From positions 1 to 44,735 of the forward strand of contig JADFYO010000026.1 in assembly GCA_015233015.1 (NCBI GenBank): a DNA stretch of 44,735 nucleotides, read 5' to 3'. The notes under the pieces are model-generated. The model did not search any database and had not been told where the DNA came from. It was given only the letters and a program-made list of their open reading frames with translations. The DNA comes from Nitrospirota bacterium (GTDB lineage Bacteria; Nitrospirota; Thermodesulfovibrionia; Thermodesulfovibrionales; Magnetobacteriaceae). This document shows, piece by piece, positions 34,612 through 42,519 of the stretch; position 1 is the first letter of the stretch, and every line of letters begins with the position of its first letter. Position numbers and translations under genes: made by a program.

Positions 34612-34950
34612 ATGAAAACAAAATTATCGTTTATTATTGTTTTTGAAGATGGCGGTATCGGTGAGCAAGATGAGGTGATTGATCTCATAAGTGAAATCGT
34701 TCAGGAATTCAAAACGATCAAAAAGCAGTTATATTTAGTCATCGACTTTAAAGCAGTTACTATCGCCTCATCAAGGCTATTGGGGGCGATAGGCAAAGCC
34801 TCGACGCAGGAAATAGTGAGCGGCGTCGATCTAACCAATGTTCAGCCGCAAATCAAAAATGCGGCGACACGTTTTAACTTTGAACAGACAGATAGTAAAA
34901 TCAGGGTTTATGATTTATTGAGGCGTGATAGCGTGGATGTAGTTGAGTAA
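34612..34950 (+). CDS. Divergent STAS-like antagonist
   Basis: Encodes 112 residues, the usual STAS length. The central LYLVIDFKAVTIASSRLLGAI aligns with the STAS strand-SSxGL-helix signature, with serines at the phosphorylation site but Arg-Leu in place of Gly-Leu. AAGGAGGAG precedes the ATG. Position after phosphatase and kinase genes completes a partner-switching set. The family call is by eye; the match is weaker than for 23570-23908. Confidence 0.65.
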   Translation: MKTKLSFIIVFEDGGIGEQDEVIDLISEIVQEFKTIKKQLYLVIDFKAVTIASSRLLGAIGKASTQEIVSGVDLTNVQPQIKNAATRFNFEQTDSKIRVYDLLRRDSVDVVE

Positions 34951-34996
34951 TACTTCGCAATCCCCTCAGGTAGATGTAAGACTGGGTAGAGTTAAC

Positions 34997-35142
34997 GGTG
35001 TCAGGTCTTGACGGGCTGTTGCCCAAATGGTATTTAATGAAAATTGGATTTTATGAAGTCCTTATTATCAATAAGTTACAATAAGCTAAGTGTATAATGT
35101 TTGCAAATATATGGTTTGGGCAACAGCCTGTTGACATGTGAC
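34997..35142. repeat. MITE-like palindromic element
   Basis: GGCTGTTGCCCAAA (35014-35027) is exactly complementary to TTTGGGCAACAGCC (35115-35128). Imperfect pairing extends outward, with GGTGTCAGGTCTTGAC on the left and TTGACATGTGACAT on the right. The interior of about 87 bases is A/T-rich and non-coding. Size and structure fit a miniature element or a REP pair. Confidence 0.6.
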
Positions 35143-35218
35143 ATAATGGGAATGGGAAAAATAGGACAGACTTTTCCGTCATGACAGGATGTGCGCGGTT
35201 CAATAACGCAGAAGGATT

Positions 35219-35740
35219 TCAGACCTCGAAAATGTCTTTGATATTGATTTGCAGTCCCTCGATGACCTTAGACGTAACCATGCCCTCAGCTTCGGCATAG
35301 GAATAGAGCTTATACTTGCCTTCTTCAATGGTAAAGCCTTCGACTATTTTAAGTTCCGGTATGATTATCCAATATTCCGGTACGCCATATTTCTCGTATA
35401 TATCTTTTTTTACATTGGTATCCCATCGGAATGACCCTTGAGAAACTATCTCACAAACCATATCCGGTACACCTCGTATCCAATCCTGAATGATCGCCGT
35501 GTTATTTCCCCTGATAAACAATATATCAGGCTGAAGCCTGTTTAAGCCTTCCTCGAGTATTACGTCAAGTGGAGAGAACAAAACACGGCCTAATCCCTTT
35601 TGTTCTACATGTCTGTCTATTTTTCTAAAAAGATTACCGATGATTATCTGATGTTTACTAAAAGGACTTGGCGACACAACTTCCTCCCCGTTAATTATCT
35701 CCGTTAAGTCTAAGTCCCGTTGAAGAGTATGCGTTTCCAT
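35219..35740 (-). CDS. Uma2-family (DUF820) putative restriction-endonuclease-fold protein
   Basis: Encodes 173 residues of the PD-(D/E)XK-like Uma2 family: VVSPSPFSKHQIIIGNL, RLQPDILFI, then VCEIVSQGSFRWDTNVKKD and YEKYGVPEYWIIIP. The conserved acidic and lysine residues of the fold are present. Biological roles of Uma2 proteins are largely unknown; they are common in cyanobacteria and other lineages with many paralogues. It stands between a palindromic element and the C1 operon, 190 bases after metV. Confidence 0.88.
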   Translation of the reverse strand: METHTLQRDLDLTEIINGEEVVSPSPFSKHQIIIGNLFRKIDRHVEQKGLGRVLFSPLDVILEEGLNRLQPDILFIRGNNTAIIQDWIRGVPDMVCEIVSQGSFRWDTNVKKDIYEKYGVPEYWIIIPELKIVEGFTIEEGKYKLYSYAEAEGMVTSKVIEGLQINIKDIFEV

Positions 35741-35875
35741 GAATATATTCTACCCTCAACATCACAGGTTTGTCTATGCCATTTGCCGGTTTTTTCAGAA
35801 AAACAAAAGGTGTCAAGGTCTTGACGGCGGAGGAGCTGGAGGCCGGCAACAGGCTGTGAGCGATAGCCACAGCCA

Positions 35876-35913
35876 CCAAAGGCAGCCGCAACTAATCCTG
35901 CCGCTGCCTTTGG
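35876..35913 (-). terminator. Hairpin after metV
   Basis: CCAAAGGCAGC (35876-35886) pairs with GCTGCCTTTGG (35903-35913), an 11-bp perfect stem 17 bases beyond the metV stop. No U-tract follows on the minus strand, so it may stabilise the 3' end rather than terminate by itself. Confidence 0.5.
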
Positions 35914-35929
35914 CCTGCTGCCTTATTTG

Positions 35930-36604
35930 TCAGGCCTTCTTTTCCTTTTTGTCTTTTTCCTGTCTGCCCAGTGTGTGCGGGTTTTGCTTCTTTGACCAGT
36001 CCTTGGGCGGCAGTATCTCGTTCATCTTGTCCAGTTCGTTTACCTTTTTCTGCCTCTCGTAAATCCTTACCCAAGCGCATTTTATCTCTGAGCTGACCTC
36101 GCAGTTGCCATCTTTCATGCCGCCGCATGGGCCGTTTAACAGTCCCTTAGGGCAGTTTGTAATCGGGCAGATGCCGCCGGTCTTGTCAATTATACACTCG
36201 CCGCAGAGGGAGCACCGCTCGTCAAACATCTGAAATCTGGTCATATTCCCAAGAAACATCGTGTCGTTTGACGGATATACCGGTTTATCAGGGAATATCT
36301 CAACGCCCGACTGTGTGCCCGCACCGCAGGACATCACAACAATTGCGTCTGCGGCATCAGATGCCTCTTTGTCTTTTTTCAGTTCTATCTTTGTACCCAG
36401 AGTCTGGCATCCGGTCTTTGGAATCAACATCCCCGTAACGGTCTTGCCCTCCTGCTCCAGTTCCTCTTTCATGGCCTTCATAGCGGCCTCGTCGCCCGTC
36501 CCGCAAAGCGACGCGCACTCCGAACAGCCGACCAGAAAGAAACTCTTATATTTGTTGAGGCTCTTCATAAGCTCCTCGTGGGGCTTCCTTTTTGAGATTA
36601 TCAT
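35930..36604 (-). CDS. metV: MetV, zinc/iron-sulfur partner subunit of methylene-THF reductase
   Basis: Encodes 224 residues of the MTHFR C-terminal family. Cysteine groups: VGCSECASLCGTGD at the N-terminus, MSCGAGTQSG in the middle, and CSLCGECIIDKTGGICP plus CPKGLLNGPCGG near the C-terminus, enough for more than one cluster. In acetogens MetV joins MetF to reduce methylene-THF. The C-terminus is a lysine-rich tail. It is the last gene of cooC-cyclo-ligase-folE-folD-metV, 18 bases after folD. Confidence 0.93.
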   Translation of the reverse strand: MIISKRKPHEELMKSLNKYKSFFLVGCSECASLCGTGDEAAMKAMKEELEQEGKTVTGMLIPKTGCQTLGTKIELKKDKEASDAADAIVVMSCGAGTQSGVEIFPDKPVYPSNDTMFLGNMTRFQMFDERCSLCGECIIDKTGGICPITNCPKGLLNGPCGGMKDGNCEVSSEIKCAWVRIYERQKKVNELDKMNEILPPKDWSKKQNPHTLGRQEKDKKEKKA

Positions 36605-36622
36605 GTTGTCCTCACTTAGTAT

Positions 36623-37474
36623 TTATTTTACAGACGCCTTAGCGGCTTCAACGGTATTGTACATGAGCATGGCTATGGTCATCGGCCCAACGCCGCCGGG
36701 AACCGGGGTAATAAAACCCGCCCTCTCCTTCGCCTTTTCAAACTCCACATCGCCAACCAGCTTGCCATCTTCCTTTACATTGATGCCTATGTCAATAACA
36801 GCGGCACCTTCTTTAATCCAGTCGCCTTTGATCATCTCGGCCTTGCCCACTGCGGCACAAAGAATATCGGCCTTCAGGCATGTCTCTTTCAAATCCGGCG
36901 TCCTGCTGTGGCAGATAGTTACGGTGGCGTGCTGCCTTAAAAGTAAGAGAGCTATGGGCTTCCCTACAATAACGCTCCTGCCTACTACTACGGCGTGTTT
37001 GCCCTTGGGGTCAACGCCGTAGGCCTCAAGCAGCTTAATGCAGCCGTGCGGTGTGCAGGGCAGAAAGCCCGGCTCATCGAGCACCAGCCTTCCGAGTGAG
37101 TCCGGCCCGAAACCGTCAACGTCTTTTGCTGACGAAATTGCGTGCATGACCTCCTTTTCATTGAGGTGTTTGGGGAGGGGCAGCTGCACAAGAATGCCGT
37201 GAACCTTGGGGTCGTTGTTTAGTTTGTTTATAAGCGCCATAAGCTCTTTCTGTGTTGAATCTTCAGGGATCTTGTTGCCCAGACTTTTTATTCCAAGCGA
37301 TTCGCACATCTTTTCCTTGCTCGAAACGTATTTCTTCGACGCAGGGTTCTCACCAACGAGCACTACTGCAAGGCCGGGCACTACCCCTTTTGCCTTTAGT
37401 GCCTCCACTTCATGTCTTAACGCCTCTGTTATGTCCTTTGCTACCTTTTTTCCATCGATAATAGTTGCCGACAC
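36623..37474 (-). CDS. folD: Bifunctional methylene-THF dehydrogenase/methenyl-THF cyclohydrolase
   Basis: Encodes 283 residues, standard for FolD. Motifs: YVSSKEKMCESLGI with the catalytic lysine, VHGILVQLPLPKH, DVDGFGPDSLGRL, PCTPHGCIKLLE, VVGRSVIVGKP and the C-terminal FITPVPGGVGPMTIAMLM. It links 10-formyl-THF made by Fhs to methylene-THF used by MetF/MetV, PanB and ThyX. GGAGGCTTATAAC precedes ATG 37474, 20 bases after folE. Confidence 0.97.
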   Translation of the reverse strand: MSATIIDGKKVAKDITEALRHEVEALKAKGVVPGLAVVLVGENPASKKYVSSKEKMCESLGIKSLGNKIPEDSTQKELMALINKLNNDPKVHGILVQLPLPKHLNEKEVMHAISSAKDVDGFGPDSLGRLVLDEPGFLPCTPHGCIKLLEAYGVDPKGKHAVVVGRSVIVGKPIALLLLRQHATVTICHSRTPDLKETCLKADILCAAVGKAEMIKGDWIKEGAAVIDIGINVKEDGKLVGDVEFEKAKERAGFITPVPGGVGPMTIAMLMYNTVEAAKASVK

Positions 37475-37494
37475 TGTTATAAGCCTCCTTGAGA

Positions 37495-38052
37495 TTATTT
37501 TTTAATGAGAGCAAGCATTTCCTCTCTTGTTGATTGTTTGCTTCTGAATATACCGCGAACTGCCGATGTTACTACCCTTGCGCCGTTTTTCTTTGTGCCG
37601 CGCATACTCATGCACAAATGCTCGGCGTCTATGATGACCATAGCGCCCTTTGGCCGGAGTTTTGCCATTATCAAATCGGCAAGCTCCGTAGTGAGCCTCT
37701 CCTGCACCTGAAGTCTCCTGGCCAGAATATCGAGCGCCCTCGCCAGCGACCCTATGCCCACTATCTTACCCGCATTGGGGATGTAGGCTATGTTTACTAC
37801 CCCAAAAAATGGCAGCAGGTGGTGTTCACACATCGAATAAAAACTAATGTCTTTGAGTATTACCATCTCCTCGTGAGATTCGCCCTTGATTGGGCGCAGG
37901 ATTTCCTCTATCGGGGTCTCACGTCCCGATAGTATCTCCTCGTACATCTCAGAAATGCGCTCCGGCGTACTTGAAAGCCCTGGCCTCGAGACATCCTCTC
38001 CAATCCCCTCAAGTATTAGGCGTATGCCTTCCTCTATCTTTTGTTTATCCAA
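37495..38052 (-). CDS. folE: GTP cyclohydrolase I
   Basis: Encodes 185 residues of the FolE type. Zinc and catalytic motifs: [14 protein letters not shown] and [27 protein letters not shown] and [12 protein letters not shown] are also typical. It makes dihydroneopterin triphosphate, the first step of folate synthesis, and so feeds the THF-dependent genes in the same operon. It starts six bases after the cyclo-ligase stop. Confidence 0.97.
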   Translation of the reverse strand: MDKQKIEEGIRLILEGIGEDVSRPGLSSTPERISEMYEEILSGRETPIEEILRPIKGESHEEMVILKDISFYSMCEHHLLPFFGVVNIAYIPNAGKIVGIGSLARALDILARRLQVQERLTTELADLIMAKLRPKGAMVIIDAEHLCMSMRGTKKNGARVVTSAVRGIFRSKQSTREEMLALIKK

Positions 38053-38058
38053 ACTTAT

Positions 38059-38670
38059 TCACCATGCGGCCACCCCTTTACAATTTATGACCCCCGATTC
38101 GGTCACAATCATATCCACCTTCACATCATAACTCATTACGGGCACACGCTCCACAATTTGTTCGTCATAGGCAATGGCGGCAAGTACTGGGAGTTGCCCT
38201 TTAATATCACTAAGAAGCCTGTCATAGTAGCCGCCGCCGTAGCCCACACGGCCGCCCGTCTTATCAAACGCAAGACCGGGCATAACTATGATGTCAATAT
38301 CCCCGGCGGACACCCCTGCCGACCTTTGCGGCTGCGGCTCCGGTATGTCCATATATCCCGGGACGAGTTCAGACAGGTCTGCAACCTTATATGGCTCAAG
38401 CGCGCGCGTCTTGCGATTGACACGGGGCAGGACGATGGTCTTATTCATAGATAACGCGGCATCAATCATCGCGAGCGTATTGGGTTCGCTCCTGATAGAC
38501 GCAAAGAACATGACCAACCTGGCCATGATGAATGCTGCGGTTTCAAATAAATTATTCTGTATTGCCTTGTCTCTGATTTTTTTGATTTCGGGGCTGATTG
38601 AATCCCTAAGCCGTATTGCCTCCATTCGAAGCGACGCCTTCGAGGCAGTTTCGTTTGCTGTGGTAATCAT
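38059..38670 (-). CDS. 5-formyltetrahydrofolate cyclo-ligase
   Basis: Encodes 203 residues. Family motifs: the ATP-binding VVLPRVNRK-like segment (IVLPRVN), IIVMPGLAFDKTGGRVGYGGGYYDRLL near the C-terminus (key residues G-Y-G-x-G-Y-Y-D) and IAYDEQIVERVP. It returns 5-formyl-THF to methenyl-THF and so keeps the folate pool usable. The start overlaps the cooC stop by four bases. Confidence 0.95.
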   Translation of the reverse strand: MITTANETASKASLRMEAIRLRDSISPEIKKIRDKAIQNNLFETAAFIMARLVMFFASIRSEPNTLAMIDAALSMNKTIVLPRVNRKTRALEPYKVADLSELVPGYMDIPEPQPQRSAGVSAGDIDIIVMPGLAFDKTGGRVGYGGGYYDRLLSDIKGQLPVLAAIAYDEQIVERVPVMSYDVKVDMIVTESGVINCKGVAAW

Positions 38671-39446
38671 CGCGCGACGGCCTCTTCTATGGATTTTTTA
38701 ATCATATCGGCCTCGATGACAGCACCGGGGGCGTGGAGAAACGGTGGGGCGGCGTTTATGTCAGCCCTGACTATGTCCTCGCTATAACTTATATAGCCTA
38801 TGAGTTTCATGTCATCGATATGGGTTTCGATAAAATCTATATCGGAGGTATCCCTTATCTTACTTGCCGCGACAAAGACATTCCTGACTCCAAGCGTGTT
38901 TGCCATACTTTTGATTGTGCGTGCCGTTTGAAGGCTTCTTGAGCCAGGCTCAACGACGATGATAAAGGCGTCAACCGCCCCGGCAGTACCGCGCGTGAGG
39001 TGCTCTATGCCTGCTTCCATATCCACTATGACCACCATATCGGGGTCAAGAATGATGTGCTTGAGCAGCCTCTTCAGAAATACATTCTCAGGGCAGTAAC
39101 ACCCCGACGCGGCCTCTTTGGATTTACCCATAACGAGCAGCTTTACGCCATCGATATCGATGCTGCACGCCTCCGGTATGTCGTCGACCCGCGGGTTTAG
39201 TTTAAACACGCCGCCCATTGAGCCGGGTTTTGAGCCGGTACGCTGTTCAATCAGCTCAGACATCTCCGCAATCGGCCTGATGTCATCAATTTGCGCCTGA
39301 GAAAGCCCCAGGGCAGAGGCCAGATTTGCGTCAGGGTCGGCATCGACGGCAATAACCCGTTTTCCGTCACGGGCATATAAATTACTTAACAGAGCCGCAA
39401 GTGTGGTCTTACCAACACCGCCCTTTCCTGTTATTGCGATTTTCAT
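38667..39446 (-). CDS. cooC: CooC-type ATPase for carbon monoxide dehydrogenase maturation
   Basis: Encodes 259 residues of the MinD/NifH-like P-loop family. The deviant Walker A GKGGVGKTT is at residues 7-15, AVDADPDANLASALG follows, and the CooC-specific metal-binding CxC is in SGCYCPENVFL. DMEAGIEHLTRGT is the switch segment. CooC dimers hold nickel for insertion into the CODH active site. No CODH/ACS gene is in the window, so its client must be elsewhere. It heads the C1/folate operon. There is no ribosome binding site; the promoter lies so close that the message may be leaderless. Confidence 0.93.
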   Translation of the reverse strand: MKIAITGKGGVGKTTLAALLSNLYARDGKRVIAVDADPDANLASALGLSQAQIDDIRPIAEMSELIEQRTGSKPGSMGGVFKLNPRVDDIPEACSIDIDGVKLLVMGKSKEAASGCYCPENVFLKRLLKHIILDPDMVVIVDMEAGIEHLTRGTAGAVDAFIIVVEPGSRSLQTARTIKSMANTLGVRNVFVAASKIRDTSDIDFIETHIDDMKLIGYISYSEDIVRADINAAPPFLHAPGAVIEADMIKKSIEEAVAR

Positions 39447-39454
39447 GAACTTCT

Positions 39455-39484
39455 ATTATATCAAACGCGATAATGTTCTGTCAA
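39455..39484 (-). promoter_or_regulatory. Near-consensus promoter of the cooC-metV operon
   Basis: The minus strand carries exact TTGACA (39484-39479), an 18-base spacer and exact TATAAT (39460-39455). Only eight bases separate the -10 box from the cooC ATG, so transcription should start at or within two bases of the start codon. Confidence 0.8.
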
Positions 39485-39527
39485 AGGCGCGGTCAACGGC
39501 TCAAGGGCCGGCCTTAATGCCACGGCT

Positions 39528-39557
39528 TTCAGTTATGACCCAAGCTTCAGTTATGAC
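39528..39557. promoter_or_regulatory. Paired direct repeats upstream of the cooC promoter
   Basis: TTCAGTTATGAC occurs twice, at 39528-39539 and 39546-39557, 18 bases apart. On the minus strand they lie about 80-110 bases upstream of the predicted start of transcription, a position usual for an activator. Confidence 0.4.
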
Positions 39558-39568
39558 ATGCCGGGCGG

Positions 39569-39892
39569 CTAACCGCCGATTACCACGGTGCACTGCCTCG
39601 AGTATGTGCCGAAAAAGCTCTGGTTATAGCTGTCGATAGTGAAAATGTCTTTGATGCCTCCGTTACGCAGGGCGGCTTCAATTCCGGCGTCTCCAATAGC
39701 AACCATGCCAAAAAAAGAATAAATACACGCCTGTCCTTCTTTGATGCCTGAGGATGCGGTTCCTTTTGCCACGGGCGTCCAGTGATTAGCCATCCCCCAT
39801 GCAAACGGCCCGTCTGAAACATAACCACATCCGGCCAAAGAAAAACCAACGGCTACAATCAAGATAGAAATCACGGCTTTTCTCATCGTCAT
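39569..39892 (-). CDS. TRL-like family lipoprotein
   Basis: Encodes 107 residues from ATG 39892, seven bases after GGGAGG. A lipoprotein signal peptide (KAVISILIVAVGFSLAGC) ends in the lipobox LAGC. The mature part (GIKEGQACIYSFFGMVAIGDAG, IEAALRNGGI, FTIDSYNQSFFGTYSRQCTVV) matches the TRL-like pattern of small proteins with a glycine/alanine-rich core and C-terminal TVV. The function is unknown; it is presumably attached to the outer or inner membrane. It stands alone, downstream of a gene on the same strand at 40057. Confidence 0.8.
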   Translation of the reverse strand: MTMRKAVISILIVAVGFSLAGCGYVSDGPFAWGMANHWTPVAKGTASSGIKEGQACIYSFFGMVAIGDAGIEAALRNGGIKDIFTIDSYNQSFFGTYSRQCTVVIGG

Positions 39893-40056
39893 ACAAAGAC
39901 CTCCCACTTAGCGGTGTCTGCCGGCTCTTGAAAAACACGACACGCCAGCTTACCGCCAAAGCAAATTTGGCACTCACGAAATCGGGCATTAATCAACAGG
40001 GCACATCCGAATATCAGATCAGCCCGCAATCACGTTTGGCAGGGCTATGTTATTAA

Positions 40057-40524
40057 TCAGGCTTCTTTTGACTTCTTTGCAAGCCCTTTGGACATCATCT
40101 TTGAAGCGAATGTGGGAAGATGATAGAGTTCCTTTGAAGTTTCGAGGACACTGCCGAGATATTTAACGGTCTCGTCTGAAAGCTCAGTGCCTTTTTTCTG
40201 CATAGTTTTAAGATATGTCTCCCAGCCTGAGTGGTCCCAGCTGCCCTTTGTCTTGTTGATGAAACTGACGGTGTTTTCGGCAATACCTTTCATTGCACTG
40301 GTTATCCCGTCGGTGGCCGAGGCGGCGCTGTAATAATTTTTCATAGACTCCAGAAGGGAACCGAGGTATTCCTTCATTTCTCCGTCAACATCGAAACCCA
40401 TTTTACCAATCCCCGACAAAAACTCTGTCCATGCCGAGTGGTCCCAGACGCCTTTCTGCTGTTCGACGAATTTTGCAGCAGCCTCGATAATGTCATCAAA
40501 CTGTCCCATAGTTTTCTTAGCCAT
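40057..40524 (-). CDS. Hypothetical protein with two WDHS repeats
   Basis: Encodes 155 residues from ATG 40524, with GGAGG five bases upstream; a longer frame starts at 40554. Two tandem units of about 70 residues share the pattern GxWDHSxWxxxLxxxxKxG followed by a YLGSxLExxKxxY helix (GVWDHSAWTEFL and GSWDHSGWETYL). All predicted secondary structure is helical and there is no signal peptide. I do not recognise a family. The C-terminus is lysine-rich (GLAKKSKEA). It stands alone, with its own clear start. Confidence 0.7.
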   Translation of the reverse strand: MAKKTMGQFDDIIEAAAKFVEQQKGVWDHSAWTEFLSGIGKMGFDVDGEMKEYLGSLLESMKNYYSAASATDGITSAMKGIAENTVSFINKTKGSWDHSGWETYLKTMQKKGTELSDETVKYLGSVLETSKELYHLPTFASKMMSKGLAKKSKEA

Positions 40525-40618
40525 GTTAGCCTCCAAAAAAGTTGAAATGTTCATCTCATTCTAAAGTGAGATAAAGCGTATATGCGCAACACGTATATAA
40601 TACAAAGCCACCGCTTTT

Positions 40619-40831
40619 TTGTCAAGAGGGCGGAGGCATGTCCATGTTGAATTTATTATGACAGAAAAAAACAGGGGCTGGCGGGCTGCTCATTTACATA
40701 CAAAGGCCGATGAGCTTGTCGTTATTCCTAACAGTGAGATGGCACGCATGAGAATCATCGACTTCAGCAAGCCGGAAAGACACTTCCGTGCTGATGAAGA
40801 AGGTCAACAAGGTCATGGCAGAAAGAAGTGA
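40619..40831 (+). pseudogene. MscS-like mechanosensitive channel remnant
   Basis: The open frame contains VEFIMTEKNRGWRAAHLHTK followed by ADELVVIPNSEMARMRIIDF and SKPERHF. This matches the beta domain of MscS channels, where WRxTxIRTxDxxxVVIPNSxxxxxxIxNYS is typical. The membrane helices before it and the cytoplasmic domain after it are missing. There is no plausible start codon with a ribosome binding site. It is a gene fragment of about 55 codons. Confidence 0.6.
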
Positions 40832-40966
40832 AATGCTTGCAAAAATATGCAAGGGGGAATGATGCGATGGAGAGCCATGGTGAAAAGGAACATCTATCGA
40901 AAAGAATCCCGAAACAAATGAGGTCTTTATTCTGCGTTGACGTGGATGAACAGCCCAAGTAGCCTT

Positions 40967-41053
40967 GAATCATCCTGAGCCTGTCGAAGGATGCTCCTTA
41001 TATTTCGTATGTCCCCATAAACCGATAATCCTTCGACAGGCTCAGGATGATTC
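40967..41053. repeat. 26-bp perfect inverted repeat (CCTGAGCCTGTCGAAGG type)
   Basis: The arms at 40967-40992 and 41028-41053 are exact complements of 26 bases around a 35-base spacer. The core CCTGAGCCTGTCGAAGG is a palindromic word dispersed in many bacterial genomes. A degenerate half (GAGCCTGCCTAAGCTTGTCGAA) lies near 28808. No coding gene is seen in 40832-40966 or 41054-41103. Confidence 0.85.
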
Positions 41054-41103
41054 TAAATAACAGGATAAATTAACAGTACAATTGTTACTCATATAACGGC
41101 AAC

Positions 41104-42477
41104 ATGGAACAAGCAGTATTGTACAGTTTGTCCATCCATAATCTGTCCTCACAATTTATATGGAATTCAAGCCCATTAAGTGGGTGCGAATTCCTATATT
41201 TCGGAATGTTTCAGGATAACCTCAAAACAATTATTGCGTATAAACAAGCACTTACGATTGTAACCAGTCTGGCACGAATATTGCGCTTACATACGGGTAG
41301 GCGCGTAGGGCTGCTTATGGAAAATTTAAGGATAGGTGAATACTACGAAACGGGCAGGATTATGAAGAAACTAATTTTACCGCCAAACCACCGCCGTAAG
41401 CAGGGCGTTTTGTTTGCGCCGGTAAAGATCATGTTTGCGCTGGTAAGGATCATTAAGTCAAAGTCTTTTATCAATGCTCTTTTCACCTTCGTTGCCACCG
41501 TTACCGCCCTTTCGTTTATAATCTCCATAGCTGTTTTACTTTTAACTGTTAAAAAAGGATTTCGACTCTATCCAGTGTTTTACGATATAGTCGGATTCAG
41601 AAATGACTCAGTAAATGCCATTCTTATAAGTTTGATAACCGTATTCTTTCTTCAGTTTGTCTATTCATTCATTACAAGAAGGCGCTCCAAGCTGATTCAA
41701 GCCGCGAACGTTAAACTTCAAACGCTTGACGAACAAAAAACTGAATTCTTATCTAATGTATCACACGAAATCAGGACGCCTCTAACTTCAGTGCTTGGTT
41801 TTGCAGAACTTATAAAGAAGTCCTTTGAAAAGACAGTGTTGCCTCACGTTGATATGGAGGGCAAAAATGTGAGGCGCTCCGTAGATCACATAAGAGAAAA
41901 CATTGATACCATAATATCGGAAGGCAAGCGGCTCACTGCTCTGCTAAACGATGTTCTGGACATCACAAAAATGGAGGCCGGCAAGATCGATTGGCATAAG
42001 GATAGAATTAATGTGCGGCAACTGCTAAACCACTCAGTCAAGGCAACATCCATGCCTGAACAGAGAAAAGACGACTTGAAAGTTGTGATTAAAAATGAAA
42101 GGAATATACCCGATACCATTGGCGATTTTAATAAAATTCATCAGGTTATACTAAACCTGATTTCAAATGCGCTGAAGTTCAGCACCGAGGGTTATATAAC
42201 TTTAAAGGCCGCCTGTAGCAATGATCGTCATCAACTAACAATATCTGTACAAGACCATGGCATAGGGATACCCGAGGAAAAGCAGGAACTGATTTTTGAG
42301 AAATTCAAACAGCTTGGAAATACCCTTACGAATAAGCCGATGGGTACCGGGCTTGGGCTTCACATCTGTAAAGAAATAGTAGCGTACCACGGGGGCAGGA
42401 TATGGGTTCAGAGCGTTGAAGGACAAGGAAGCACATTTTATTTCACGCTGCCTGTAATAAAGGCCGATGAGGATTAA
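41104..42477 (+). CDS. Membrane sensor histidine kinase
   Basis: The frame encodes up to 457 residues. The first 86 residues have no recognisable domain and the start is uncertain; ATG 41362 (MKKLILPPNHRR) would give 371 residues. Two membrane helices follow (NALFTFVATVTALSFIISIA and NAILISLITVFFLQFVYSF) with a short loop between them. HisKA has FLSNVSHEIRTPLTSVLG. HATPase_c has NLISNALKFS, DHGIGIPEEKQELIFEKF and GTGLGLHICKEIV. Its neighbours are a GAF/HD-GYP protein and a receiver protein, its likely phosphorelay partners. Confidence 0.9.
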   Translation: MEQAVLYSLSIHNLSSQFIWNSSPLSGCEFLYFGMFQDNLKTIIAYKQALTIVTSLARILRLHTGRRVGLLMENLRIGEYYETGRIMKKLILPPNHRRKQGVLFAPVKIMFALVRIIKSKSFINALFTFVATVTALSFIISIAVLLLTVKKGFRLYPVFYDIVGFRNDSVNAILISLITVFFLQFVYSFITRRRSKLIQAANVKLQTLDEQKTEFLSNVSHEIRTPLTSVLGFAELIKKSFEKTVLPHVDMEGKNVRRSVDHIRENIDTIISEGKRLTALLNDVLDITKMEAGKIDWHKDRINVRQLLNHSVKATSMPEQRKDDLKVVIKNERNIPDTIGDFNKIHQVILNLISNALKFSTEGYITLKAACSNDRHQLTISVQDHGIGIPEEKQELIFEKFKQLGNTLTNKPMGTGLGLHICKEIVAYHGGRIWVQSVEGQGSTFYFTLPVIKADED

Positions 42478-42519
42478 CTTATGATGATTACAAACATTAA
42501 GATGGAGGTATAAGTAAAA

